This document shows positions 42,982 to 51,427 of a DNA stretch of 64,000 nucleotides, one piece after another. The DNA is from Clostridiales bacterium (lineage in GTDB: Bacteria; Bacillota; Clostridia; Saccharofermentanales; Saccharofermentanaceae), in NCBI GenBank assembly GCA_017510605.1, contig JAFWMQ010000015.1, positions 62,001 to 126,000 on the forward strand, read 5' to 3'. The notes beneath the pieces were generated by a model that saw only the letters and a program-made list of their open reading frames with translations, searched no databases and was not told the origin of the DNA. Positions within the stretch are counted from its first letter, which is position 1. Every line of letters begins with the position of its first letter. A program made the translations under genes and the position numbers.

Positions 42982-43015
42982 CTTGCAAGCAAGTTGCAAG
43001 ATATTTTGTTATACT
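42982..43015 (+). promoter_or_regulatory. Promoter of the vWA-PP2C operon with conserved TTGCAAG box
   Basis: CTTGCAAGCAAGTTGC (42982-42997), nine bases, then the extended -10 TGTTATACT (43007-43015). It matches the helicase promoter at 5496-5529 with 26 of 34 bases identical and no gaps. TTGCAAG occurs twice, 11 bases apart. Confidence 0.65.
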
Positions 43016-43055
43016 CATATGAGATAATAAACTCACGATAATTCGGAGGATTCTT

Positions 43056-43787
43056 ATGTCGGATAATATTTCCAGTTCTGATTTCGGTACAAGTACAAAA
43101 AGAAGACTTCCCATTTGTTTTGCACTGGATACTTCGGGTTCCATGATGGGAAACCCGATCAAGCAGCTTAACATGGGTCTTAATAACTTCGTATCTTCGA
43201 TCAAAGCGAATGATGATACAAGAAATTCCACGGATATAGCGATCGTTACATTCGGCTCTAAGGTTGAGATCGCTATGCCTTTCGGTAAGATCTCAAAAGA
43301 TAAGGGTCTGCCTGAGATCACGGCATCAACCACACTTACTCCTATCGGTGAGGGCGTTCTTACCGCATTAGAGCTTCTTAATGCCCGTAAAGAAGGCTAT
43401 AAGGAAAGAGGCATAAAGTATTTCCAGCCCTGGCTTGTTGTAATCACAGACGGCGCTCCGCAGGGCCCTAATGCTATGCAGAATATGGAACGTGCCATAG
43501 AGGCCTGCAACGAGCTCGAGAGCAATGACAAGCTTGTTGTCTTCAATATCGGTGTAGGTTCCGGTGTTGATTTTGATCTCTTAAAGAGGCTTTCCATTAA
43601 GCGTGAAGAGCCGATTTCGGTTAACTCAGCAGATTTCGGAAAACTCTTCGAATTCCTCGGTTCTTCTTCTTCTTCGATCGTATCTTCCGGTATGAGCGAT
43701 GATGCACTTTATAACATAGACACAACGCCTCAGGGTAAAGCTGTCGAATTAGATGATTTCATGAAGTTCATTAATGAGGATGAATGA
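43056..43787 (+). CDS. TerY-like von Willebrand factor A protein
   Basis: This 243-residue cytosolic vWA protein has an intact MIDAS: Asp-x-Ser-x-Ser in CFALDTSGSMMG (25-29), the Thr in TTLTPIGEGV and the Asp in ITDGAPQG. TerY proteins act with a kinase and a PP2C phosphatase, probably as a phosphorylated metal-dependent scaffold. It has its own promoter, shared in sequence with the helicase gene, and GGAGG before the ATG. Its stop overlaps the phosphatase start (ATGA), so the two are coupled. Confidence 0.9.
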   Translation: MSDNISSSDFGTSTKRRLPICFALDTSGSMMGNPIKQLNMGLNNFVSSIKANDDTRNSTDIAIVTFGSKVEIAMPFGKISKDKGLPEITASTTLTPIGEGVLTALELLNARKEGYKERGIKYFQPWLVVITDGAPQGPNAMQNMERAIEACNELESNDKLVVFNIGVGSGVDFDLLKRLSIKREEPISVNSADFGKLFEFLGSSSSSIVSSGMSDDALYNIDTTPQGKAVELDDFMKFINEDE

Positions 43788-44875
43788 TGTATAAGGGTAT
43801 TACAGTCGGCGCGATCACGACTATCGGTAATAAGCATGTAAACCGCGGCACTCCTTGTGAGGACGCGTCTTATGCTGTTACAAAGAACGGCGTTTCAGTC
43901 GTTTGTATTGCTGATGGCGCCGGCGGTAAGCAGTATACGGATGCCAGGTTCGGTTCTGACTGTGCGGTGCATGTTATCACGGACACTTTGTGCGAACACT
44001 TTGATGCGTTATACAGCGAGAACAGAGAAGCGGCAGTCAGAGGTTATCTTATGGCCAAGCTTCGTGTTGCTTTTGCTGACATCATGGAAGAGCGCACGAT
44101 AGATGTTATCGACAGATTATCATGCACACTGCTTTTTGTTGCAGTCAAAGACAGAAGAATGATGATAGGCCATATCGGAGACGGACTTATCGTAAGGATC
44201 TCTCCTTCCGGAGTAAGCCCGATTTCGATGCCCCAGAATGATAAAGACGGCAAGACTTATTTTGTCACTGCCGCACATGCGGACAATTATATGCGCCTTC
44301 TTAAGACCACGGTCGATGATATTCATGCAATCGCATTAATGACTGATGGTGTCCAGGATAGTGTATATAATGAGGAAGCAGGCCTTGTTAAGCCTGTTGT
44401 TGCCAAGATGGCAGAGACGTTTGCTTCAGGAAGAGAAGAGGGCGAGAAGTCAGTGCTTGAGACAGTCCAGAAGTTTATCGTAGGTTCAAGCAATGTCAGT
44501 GATGATGCGAGTTTCGGAGTAATGCTTTTCGAGGGGACAAAGGCTCCTGATCCGGATACTCTTGACAGTGATGCTGCGAAATTTTCTTCTTCTGCAGAGA
44601 CCTTTAAGGATCTGTCACAGGCAATCAAGCCTGAGATCATAAAGGCTCATGAGATCATTTCCAAGTGTGCCGGTGAAGAAGTGCCACAAGTTGCTTCCGA
44701 ACCGGAAAAGACACCGCCCGCTGTAGCTGCAGATACTGCAGCAGAAACAAAGGCACAGGAAACGCCGGAGAAGGAACCTTCGAAGATCAGCAAGATATCG
44801 ATTATTTTGCTTGTTATCGGTTTGATTATGTTTATTATAGGAACAATAGAGTTGGTTTTAACTCTTAAAGGATGA
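43784..44875 (+). CDS. PP2C-type protein phosphatase with C-terminal membrane anchor
   Basis: The 363-residue protein has a PP2C domain (1-250): GNKHVNRGTPCEDA (Asp27), IADGAGG (Asp44), HIGDGLIVRI, LMTDGVQD and SDDASFGVML carry the metal-binding acids. It should dephosphorylate Ser/Thr, probably reversing the kinase encoded upstream. A disordered linker (~265-340) leads to a membrane span at the C-terminus (ISIILLVIGLIMFIIGTIEL), so the enzyme is tethered with its catalytic part in the cytosol. It overlaps the vWA gene by four bases. Confidence 0.9.
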   Translation: MMYKGITVGAITTIGNKHVNRGTPCEDASYAVTKNGVSVVCIADGAGGKQYTDARFGSDCAVHVITDTLCEHFDALYSENREAAVRGYLMAKLRVAFADIMEERTIDVIDRLSCTLLFVAVKDRRMMIGHIGDGLIVRISPSGVSPISMPQNDKDGKTYFVTAAHADNYMRLLKTTVDDIHAIALMTDGVQDSVYNEEAGLVKPVVAKMAETFASGREEGEKSVLETVQKFIVGSSNVSDDASFGVMLFEGTKAPDPDTLDSDAAKFSSSAETFKDLSQAIKPEIIKAHEIISKCAGEEVPQVASEPEKTPPAVAADTAAETKAQETPEKEPSKISKISIILLVIGLIMFIIGTIELVLTLKG

Positions 44876-44881
44876 TGTGTT

Positions 44882-45547
44882 ATGAGAGAAGAAAAGAAAT
44901 ATGAGATCCTGCCCGGGACCGAGATCCCCGATATGAAAAAGATACAGGAAGCTGCATCTGATTTCAGTGTTTCTGATGTGGGAGAAGTTGAGATCAGGAC
45001 AGTTACATTCCAGCCCGTTGCCCAGCCGGCAGCGCCCGGTGTATCTGTGGATGAACTTAACCAGTTACAGGAACTCGGTGCAAAGGTTGCAGCAGATGAA
45101 GCTAAAGCTCAGGCTGAAAGCCGTGCAAAGATGGACAAGATAATGCAGAACGTTAAGGCTCCCGAATCTATCCAGGGTCTTAAGGAATCCCATATTGCAC
45201 AGGTTAATGCCGAGAAGCGCAAAGAACTCGAAGAGAACATGAAAGAGTTTGAGCAGCAGCAGGCTGAGGATGAAGCAAAGGCCAAGGCACGTGAAGAGCG
45301 CCGTCAGCTTCAGCAGAGACTTCTCGAGGAAGCAAAACAGAAGGCTGCTAAGGAACGTGAAGAGAAAGAGCGTGCAAAACAGGAGCAGGCAGAAAAAGAG
45401 GCAGAAGCCAAACAGGCAGAAGCAGCTGCTTCCGAAGATAAGCCTGAAGAGAACTCGCCTGTTGTTAAGAAGACCGCTAAGGTGGTTTCTGACAATGAGG
45501 CATTTGAGGACTTCAAGGAATTCCTTGACGATTCTGATAACGAGTAA
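44882..45547 (+). CDS. Charged coiled-coil protein of the TerY-P-like operon
   Basis: This 221-residue protein is not in a family I recognise. Residues 1-60 may fold. Residues 60-190 form a long Ala/Glu/Lys/Gln-rich helix, probably a coiled coil. The C-terminus (EAFEDFKEFLDDSDNE) is acidic. It starts seven bases after the phosphatase gene and ends the operon before a palindrome and terminator. Position suggests a partner or substrate of the kinase-phosphatase pair. The ATG is preceded by GGATGATGTGTT, a moderate site. Confidence 0.75.
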   Translation: MREEKKYEILPGTEIPDMKKIQEAASDFSVSDVGEVEIRTVTFQPVAQPAAPGVSVDELNQLQELGAKVAADEAKAQAESRAKMDKIMQNVKAPESIQGLKESHIAQVNAEKRKELEENMKEFEQQQAEDEAKAKAREERRQLQQRLLEEAKQKAAKEREEKERAKQEQAEKEAEAKQAEAAASEDKPEENSPVVKKTAKVVSDNEAFEDFKEFLDDSDNE

Positions 45548-45557
45548 GATTGCATTA

Positions 45558-45602
45558 TAAATACTGACCAAAGGCGAAAATGTCCCCTTTCGGTCGGTAT
45601 TA
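45558..45602. repeat. Single palindrome related to the 59.5-kb array
   Basis: AATACTGACC (45560-45569) faces GGTCGGTATT (45592-45601), one mismatch in ten. The core ACTGAC...GTCGGT spans 36 bases (34 in the 59.5-kb array). It lies between an operon end and the main terminator. Confidence 0.55.
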
Positions 45603-45614
45603 AAGGAAAAGAAT

Positions 45615-45648
45615 AAAGGCTGTCCCTAAATCTTAGGAACAGCCTTTT
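45615..45648. terminator. Bidirectional terminator
   Basis: AAAGGCTGT-C-CCTAA pairs with TTAGG-A-ACAGCCTTTT. It serves the TerY-P-like operon on the plus strand and tRNA-Lys on the minus strand. Confidence 0.85.
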
Positions 45649-45654
45649 CCTTGT

Positions 45655-45730
45655 TGGTGCACCTCCAGGGACTCGAACCCTGGGCCCACTGATTAAGAGT
45701 CAGTTGCTCTACCATCTGAGCTAGAGGTGC
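45655..45730 (-). tRNA. tRNA-Lys (anticodon CTT)
   Basis: On the minus strand the acceptor GCACCTC pairs with GAGGTGC. The anticodon stem ACTGA/TCAGT closes the loop CTCTTAA (CTT), reading AAG. CCA is encoded. Length is 76 bases. Confidence 0.95.
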
Positions 45731-45747
45731 GTTAAGCAACGTCAGTA

Positions 45748-45776
45748 ATTATAGCTATTAGGTTTTTACAAGTCAA
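45748..45776 (-). promoter_or_regulatory. tRNA-Lys promoter
   Basis: On the minus strand TTGACT, 17 bases, TATAAT, ending 18 bases before the tRNA. It is nearly a consensus sigma-A promoter. Confidence 0.8.
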
Positions 45777-45820
45777 CAGTTATTTTTGTGTATTAACAAA
45801 AATGAGTTATCAGAATCACC

Positions 45821-46960
45821 TTAATCGAAGAAACCGGCCATGTCGACAGAGTTGAAATCTTCTTCAAGAGGCAGGGCGACGGGATGTCCTTCTTTGGCAG
45901 ACTTGTAGATGCCGAGAAGTGTATCGACTGAAGAGAAGCCTGAATATGCATCTGCTATCGGGTTCTTATCCTCAAGGATGGAATCGTGCAGATCTTTATA
46001 GATTCCGAGATGCGGATTGAGAGCGCACTTATATGAGAACATGCCGCCTTCTTTGAATTGTCTGCGGATATAATAGCCATTTAGTTTTTTCAGTTTGCCG
46101 TCCGGCCTGACCGTGAAGATATTAAGATGAGGTTTGCCTGAATCAAGTCCCATCGACAGCTGGCCGTTTTCACAGAAGACGGAAAACTCGGCTGTGTGTC
46201 TGGAAGGAACGGTTGCCGTTGTACCTTCAATCTGTGCCAGGGCGCCGTTCTCAAGCCTTAAGACTGCCATTCCGAGATCCTCTGCTTCGATGTTCCTTAA
46301 TCGCTGGGCGATCATGGCCTGTGCTTCTTCTGGCTCGGAACCCATAAGCCATACGAGCAGATCGATCGCATGGATAGTCTGGTTCATGAGGGCACCGCCG
46401 TCGCTTTTCCAGGTGCCGCGCCAGGCTGCGCTGGAATAATAATCTTCTCCGTGTCCCCAGCGGACATAGATAGTGCCGTGAGTGACTTTGCCGTATTTGC
46501 CCTCGGCGATATCTTCTCTTACGAGACCGACGATGGGGAGGTAACGGTAGATGTGTCCCATGGCGATCTTGAGGCCGGCCTTTTTAGAGAGTTCGAAAAT
46601 TTCCCTTGCTTCAGACACAGACATTGTCATGGGCTTCTCGAGAAGGAGATTTGAGCCGTGTTCCATTGCATATTTGGCTATCTGGAAATGAAGGCCTGAA
46701 GGAACGGTAACAGATACTATGGAAGGCTTGATCTCATCTATAGCGGTTTTGTAGTCGCTGTACTGCTTTACATTTGTAAAACCTTTAACCGATCCCAACA
46801 GCCTCTTGGCGGATTCCGGATTTACGTCAACAACAGCTTTCAGTTCTAAGCCTTTAAGCTTTGAAATAGCTTTTAAGTGCTTCTCAGAGACTCTGCCGCA
46901 GCCTATGAGAACCACAGAGAGCGGAGCCGGATTTGAAGATGCTGTTGTGTTTTCGGCCAT
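45821..46960 (-). CDS. Gfo/Idh/MocA-family NAD(P)-dependent oxidoreductase
   Basis: The 379-residue protein has an N-terminal Rossmann fold (VVLIGCGRVSEKHLKAISKL near 16) and the family EKP motif in LLLEKPMTMS near 112. The C-terminal alpha/beta dimer domain holds GGALMNQTIHAIDLLVWLMG. Members oxidise or reduce sugars and inositols; the substrate cannot be read. It lies alone between tRNA-Lys and the divergent nucleoside phosphorylase. GGAGGC before the start supports it. Confidence 0.9.
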   Translation of the reverse strand: MAENTTASSNPAPLSVVLIGCGRVSEKHLKAISKLKGLELKAVVDVNPESAKRLLGSVKGFTNVKQYSDYKTAIDEIKPSIVSVTVPSGLHFQIAKYAMEHGSNLLLEKPMTMSVSEAREIFELSKKAGLKIAMGHIYRYLPIVGLVREDIAEGKYGKVTHGTIYVRWGHGEDYYSSAAWRGTWKSDGGALMNQTIHAIDLLVWLMGSEPEEAQAMIAQRLRNIEAEDLGMAVLRLENGALAQIEGTTATVPSRHTAEFSVFCENGQLSMGLDSGKPHLNIFTVRPDGKLKKLNGYYIRRQFKEGGMFSYKCALNPHLGIYKDLHDSILEDKNPIADAYSGFSSVDTLLGIYKSAKEGHPVALPLEEDFNSVDMAGFFD

Positions 46961-47072
46961 TTAGAGCCTCCAGGAAGGTTTTGTGATTTGAAATAGTTTA
47001 GCACAAAAGGAAAATTTGGCACTATTAATGATTATAATATCTTTATCAGGATTTTAAGGGAGGTGATCTTCC

Positions 47073-48398
47073 ATGAACATGCGGGACATAATCATCGCCA
47101 AAAGAGATAAAAAGAGTTTAACGGATGAAGAAATAAAGTTTTTTGTTAAGGGCGTAACTGACGGCAGCATTCCCGATTATCAGACGTCTGCGCTTCTTAT
47201 GGCGATTGTCCTGAACGGAATGGATGACCGCGAGATGACCACGCTCACGCTGGAGATGGCTGCTTCCGGAACGCAGTTAGAGCTTCCTTTTATTGACGGG
47301 ATCGCAGTCGATAAGCACAGCACAGGCGGTGTCGGAGATAAGATAACGCCGATCCTTTTGCCTCTTATAGCTTCTTTCGGGGTCGAGGTAGTCAAGCTGA
47401 GCGGCAGGGGCCTGGGATTTACGGGCGGTACCGTGGATAAGTTCGAATCGATCGAAGGCTTTAACGTGGAAGTCGATACCAAAGATTTTAATAAGTATGT
47501 AGTCTTGACCGGCATGGTCATTTCGGGGCAGACTCCCGATCTGGCTCCGGCCGATAAGATCCTTTATTCATTGAGAGATGTAACGGGAACAGTCGATTCC
47601 ATTCCGCTTATTGCGTCTAGCATCATGAGCAAAAAGATCGCGGGCGGTGCCAAAGGAATTGTGCTTGATGTCACGTGCGGTTCCGGTGCTTTTATGAAGG
47701 ATTATGCTATGGCCAAAGAGCTTGCCGAAGCCATGATAAAGATCGGAAATCTTGCAGGACGCAAGACAGTAGCCGTTATCACCAATATGGACCAGCCGCT
47801 AGGAAGATTCTGCGGGAATATTCTTGAGATGCAGGAAGTGTTTGATACCGTAACCGGCAGGGGTGAAGAAGATGTTATAGAAGTAGTTACAGAGCTTGCT
47901 TATCATCTTATTACGATTGCCGGAAAAGATGCCGGAATGAGTCCTGAGGTCTTAAGGAATGAGATCAGGGCAAGGCTTTCTGACGGTACATGTTATGTGA
48001 AATATAAAGAACTCATCGAGTCACAGGGCGGGAAAATGACACCAGCGGGATATCCCGTATATGTTGATAAACCGTTTGACTGCATGCATGTGAACTCTCC
48101 CGATAGCGGCTACGTTCAAAGTATAAGGGCTGATTTGATCGGACAGGCATCAGTCCTTTTGGGCGCAGGACGGCTTAAGAAGACGGATTCCATAGATTAT
48201 GGCGCAGGTATCGGATTCTTTGTTAAAGTCGGAGACAAGGTAGAACGCGGTGATTCGCTTTGTGCCCTTTATCATGGCGAAAAGTGTGAGATTTCTGAAG
48301 AACGGCTTTTCGACGCCATGGAATTAATACTTGATGCATATGAAGTAGGTCCCAATCCTCCCGAAAAGACACCTTCGATATTAGGCGTTATCACTTGA
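47073..48398 (+). CDS. pdp: Pyrimidine-nucleoside phosphorylase
   Basis: It splits uridine, deoxyuridine or thymidine with phosphate into base and (deoxy)ribose-1-phosphate. The 441-residue protein has VDKHSTGGVGDKITPILLPL near 82, LSGRGLGFTGGTVDKFESI near 110 and the C-terminal domain of the DeoA/Pdp family. The length suits Gram-positive Pdp. Start ATG 47073 follows GGGAGGTGAT at ideal spacing. A -10 (TATAAT, 47033-47038) lies upstream without a clear -35. Its uracil product could feed the Upp route encoded at 12-14.7 kb. Confidence 0.92.
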   Translation: MNMRDIIIAKRDKKSLTDEEIKFFVKGVTDGSIPDYQTSALLMAIVLNGMDDREMTTLTLEMAASGTQLELPFIDGIAVDKHSTGGVGDKITPILLPLIASFGVEVVKLSGRGLGFTGGTVDKFESIEGFNVEVDTKDFNKYVVLTGMVISGQTPDLAPADKILYSLRDVTGTVDSIPLIASSIMSKKIAGGAKGIVLDVTCGSGAFMKDYAMAKELAEAMIKIGNLAGRKTVAVITNMDQPLGRFCGNILEMQEVFDTVTGRGEEDVIEVVTELAYHLITIAGKDAGMSPEVLRNEIRARLSDGTCYVKYKELIESQGGKMTPAGYPVYVDKPFDCMHVNSPDSGYVQSIRADLIGQASVLLGAGRLKKTDSIDYGAGIGFFVKVGDKVERGDSLCALYHGEKCEISEERLFDAMELILDAYEVGPNPPEKTPSILGVIT

Positions 48399-48422
48399 TT
48401 TGCATCATTGTTGCGGTATAAT
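48395..48422 (+). promoter_or_regulatory. Promoter of the ruvCAB-queH operon
   Basis: TTGATT (48395-48400), 16 bases, TATAAT (48417-48422). The -35 overlaps the pdp stop codon. Confidence 0.65.
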
Positions 48423-48455
48423 ACGAACAAATGTTTATATTGAACTAGGAGTTCT

Positions 48456-49022
48456 ATGGCTGTACAACCCGTCAGGAAAAAGATAATCGGCATCGATCCC
48501 GGTTATGCCATCACCGGTTACGGCATTATCGAGAAGATCGGTAATGCTTTTGAAGTAATCGATTATGGTGTGATAGAGACCAAGGCGGGCGTTGATTTTC
48601 CACTGAGACTGCTTGCTATCAACGAGAAGATAAGATTTCTTCTTGAGCAGTATAAGCCCGATCTGATGTCGATAGAAGAGCTGTTTATGGGTCATAACCA
48701 CACTACTGTGATCGGCACGGCCCAGGCGAGAGGAGCAGTGCTGGTTGAGGCTGCGAGAGCCGGCGTGGAGGTTTATGAATTTACTCCCGGGCAGGTAAAG
48801 CTTGCTATCACAGGTTACGGTAAAGCTGAGAAGAAGCAGGTGCAGATAATGACAAAGTCGATCCTGGGACTTAAGGAAGTTCCGAAGCCTGATGATGCTG
48901 CTGATGCTTTGGCTCTTGCGATCACTCTGGCAAATACCGGAACCGTATACGCAGGCAAGGCCGTATCGGGTTATCAGTATGGCCGTTACGGCTATTCGAA
49001 CCGTAATGAAGGATTTGTCTGA
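48456..49022 (+). CDS. ruvC: Holliday junction resolvase RuvC
   Basis: A 188-residue endonuclease that cuts Holliday junctions. The four acidic residues are visible: Asp in IGIDPGYAITGYG, Glu in SIEELFMGHNHT, and the Asp pair in KPDDAADALALAI. AGGAG precedes ATG 48456. It is first of ruvC-ruvA-ruvB, an order common in bacteria. The C-terminal ~30 residues (YQYGRYGYSNRNEGFV) are variable in the family. Confidence 0.95.
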   Translation: MAVQPVRKKIIGIDPGYAITGYGIIEKIGNAFEVIDYGVIETKAGVDFPLRLLAINEKIRFLLEQYKPDLMSIEELFMGHNHTTVIGTAQARGAVLVEAARAGVEVYEFTPGQVKLAITGYGKAEKKQVQIMTKSILGLKEVPKPDDAADALALAITLANTGTVYAGKAVSGYQYGRYGYSNRNEGFV

Positions 49023-49060
49023 TATATATTTGAGAACTATTAAGCAGAAGGAGATACCGG

Positions 49061-49687
49061 ATGTACGCATACATTAAAGGCATCATAACTGACCGTAATG
49101 ACCAGCAGATCGTTATAGAGAATAACGGGATAGGTTATCTTATCAATTGTCCTCTGGGGATCTCCGCAGAGCTCGGAGGATTAGGTGAAGAGATAACGGT
49201 CTATCTTTATCAGAGCGTAAAGGAGGATGACATCTCACTTTACGGATTTTCATCCAGAGACCAGAAAGAGATGTTCTTAAAGCTCATTACCGTAAGCGGT
49301 ATAGGTCCCAAGGTCGCTCATACGATATGTGCTTCGCTTTCTGCCGAGCAGATCGCGGCAGCTGTAATGAGCGGAAATGTTGCTCTTCTTACAGGTGTTA
49401 AAGGATTGGGCAGGAAGACTGCAGAGAGGATCATATTAGAGCTTAAGGATAAGCTTAAGTCGCAGCTTGGCGCAGCGGCAAGTGTAAGCGCTGCTCCCGT
49501 TGCCGTTGCGGTTTCTGCGAACGGGGATACAGGCATTATGCAGGATGCTGTCGGAGCGCTTGTTGTGTTAGGATATAAAGACCAGGAAGCAGCAGAAGCA
49601 GTTGCCTCGGCATATGAAGAAGGGATCGGTTTGGAAGACCTTATACGCAAGGCCTTGAAATTAGCTGCAGGTAAGAAGTTCTCATAA
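49061..49687 (+). CDS. ruvA: Holliday junction branch-migration protein RuvA
   Basis: This 208-residue protein binds the junction as a tetramer and loads RuvB. The N-terminal OB fold ([28 protein letters not shown]), helix-hairpin-helix motifs ([35 protein letters not shown]) and C-terminal RuvB-binding domain ([21 protein letters not shown]) are all present. An AAGGAG site precedes the start. Confidence 0.95.
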   Translation: MYAYIKGIITDRNDQQIVIENNGIGYLINCPLGISAELGGLGEEITVYLYQSVKEDDISLYGFSSRDQKEMFLKLITVSGIGPKVAHTICASLSAEQIAAAVMSGNVALLTGVKGLGRKTAERIILELKDKLKSQLGAAASVSAAPVAVAVSANGDTGIMQDAVGALVVLGYKDQEAAEAVASAYEEGIGLEDLIRKALKLAAGKKFS

Positions 49688-49700
49688 GGAATCAATATCG

Positions 49701-50837
49701 ATGATGAATTTTAATGAACAAGAGAATGAGGAAGAGCGCGTACTTGGCAGGCTCAGACAGCCAGGTGATACAGAAGAGAAGGCTTTAAGGCCTGTTACTT
49801 TTGATGAGTATTCCGGTCAGACTAAGGTAAAGACCAATCTTAAGATCTTTATCGATGCTGCCAGGAAACGCGGTGAAGCTCTTGATCACGTTCTGCTGTA
49901 CGGCCCTCCGGGATTAGGCAAGACAACGCTTGCAGGGATCATAGCGTCTGAGATGGGTGTTGCGATGCATATAACCACGGGTCCTTCTATCGAGAAGGCA
50001 GGTGATCTTGCTGCGCTTTTGACTAATCTCAATGAGAATGAAGTTTTATTTATCGATGAGATACACAGACTCAATAAGAGCGTTGAAGAAGTTCTTTATC
50101 CCGCGATGGAGGATTACTGCCTTGACCTCATGATCGGCAAGGGACCTGCCGCAAGATCAGTAAGACTGGATCTTCCTCATTTTACATTGGTAGGCGCTAC
50201 CACAAGAGCAGGAATGCTTTCTGCGCCTTTAAGAGACCGCTTTGGAATGATCCACCGCCTGGAGCTTTATGAGACCGAGGATCTTATGCAGATCCTAAAG
50301 CGGGATGCAGCGCTTCTCGGAATAGCAATCAATGAAGAAGGCCTTCGCAATATTGCATCCAGATCCCGCGGTACTCCGAGGATCGCCATAAGGCTTCTTA
50401 AGCGTATGAGAGATTTCGCTTCATATCTCGAAAAGGATACGATCGATAAGGAAGTATCTGATTTCGGACTTAAGGCATTGGATATAGATGAACTTGGTCT
50501 TGATAATGTTGACAGAAGAATGCTCATTTCCATTGCGGATATTTTCAAGGGCGGTCCGGTAGGACTTGAGACTTTGGCCGCATGTACGGGCGAAGATCCT
50601 GTGACCATTGAAGATGTATATGAGCCGTTCCTGTTGCAGAACGGATTCATTCATAAGACACCGAGAGGAAGAATGCTCACATTAAGAGCTTTTGAGCATT
50701 TGGGGATGACACCGCCGCCTTCTTTCATCGCAGGCATGAAGAATACTGAAGTGATGCCTGGTCAGAATGCTCCGAGATATGAGAATATATCCATAGAAGA
50801 TTGGCAGAACGCTAATCAGGACGGTGAGAACGGCTGA
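49701..50837 (+). CDS. ruvB: Holliday junction helicase RuvB
   Basis: A 378-residue AAA+ motor that drives branch migration. Walker A is [15 protein letters not shown] (near 65), Walker [16 protein letters not shown], sensor [19 protein letters not shown]; the winged-helix domain ([20 protein letters not shown]) binds DNA. The start is ATG 49701 or the next codon, 49704. The last ~40 residues are a variable tail. Its stop overlaps the queH start by one base (TGATG). Confidence 0.95.
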   Translation: MMNFNEQENEEERVLGRLRQPGDTEEKALRPVTFDEYSGQTKVKTNLKIFIDAARKRGEALDHVLLYGPPGLGKTTLAGIIASEMGVAMHITTGPSIEKAGDLAALLTNLNENEVLFIDEIHRLNKSVEEVLYPAMEDYCLDLMIGKGPAARSVRLDLPHFTLVGATTRAGMLSAPLRDRFGMIHRLELYETEDLMQILKRDAALLGIAINEEGLRNIASRSRGTPRIAIRLLKRMRDFASYLEKDTIDKEVSDFGLKALDIDELGLDNVDRRMLISIADIFKGGPVGLETLAACTGEDPVTIEDVYEPFLLQNGFIHKTPRGRMLTLRAFEHLGMTPPPSFIAGMKNTEVMPGQNAPRYENISIEDWQNANQDGENG

Positions 50838-51427
50838 TGGGGAAGATGCTCCTTCATGCATGCTGCGGGCCATGCGCCATGTATCCTCTTGACCTTTTGA
50901 TGACAGAAGGCCGCGATCTTGACTGCTTTTGGTATAACCCGAATATCCAGCCGCAGTTTGAATTTGACCGCAGACACGGGAACCTCCAAAAAGCGTGTGA
51001 CCATTACAGTGTCAGGCTGATCTCCGAAGGGGAGAAGTGCATGGAAGAGTATTGGCTATCAGAAGAATACCTGAGCAAATTTCCTTCCAGATGTGATATG
51101 TGCTATGACATAAGGATGGAAGCCGCAGCAAAGTTCTGTGCTGATAACGGTTATGAATCTTTTTGCACGACACTGTTGGTGAGCCCTTATCAGCAGCACG
51201 ATAAGATCGCACGGATATGTGATATGAAAGCTTCCAAGTATGGTGTGAAGTTCGATTATATTGATTTCAGACCGGGTTTCCGTCAAGGCCAGGATATGGC
51301 AAGAGAGATCGGATTATACAGACAGAAGTATTGCGGCTGTATTTTCTCTTTGGAAGAATCCAAATTCAGGGATAAGATCTATAAATCTTTTGAAGAAGGT
51401 TCTTTAGCTTCGACAAGTACTGAATAA
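50837..51427 (+). CDS. queH: Epoxyqueuosine reductase QueH
   Basis: It performs the last step of queuosine synthesis in tRNA, reducing epoxyqueuosine. The 196-residue protein has the QueH (DUF208) cysteines: LLHACCGPCAMYP at the N-terminus, SRCDMCYDIR near 80 and KYCGCIFSLEES near 165, which hold a [4Fe-4S] cluster and a second iron. It replaces QueG, as in many anaerobes. It is translated from TGATG with ruvB. Its 3' end overlaps the convergent rqcH gene by 49 bases. Confidence 0.92.
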   Translation: MGKMLLHACCGPCAMYPLDLLMTEGRDLDCFWYNPNIQPQFEFDRRHGNLQKACDHYSVRLISEGEKCMEEYWLSEEYLSKFPSRCDMCYDIRMEAAAKFCADNGYESFCTTLLVSPYQQHDKIARICDMKASKYGVKFDYIDFRPGFRQGQDMAREIGLYRQKYCGCIFSLEESKFRDKIYKSFEEGSLASTSTE

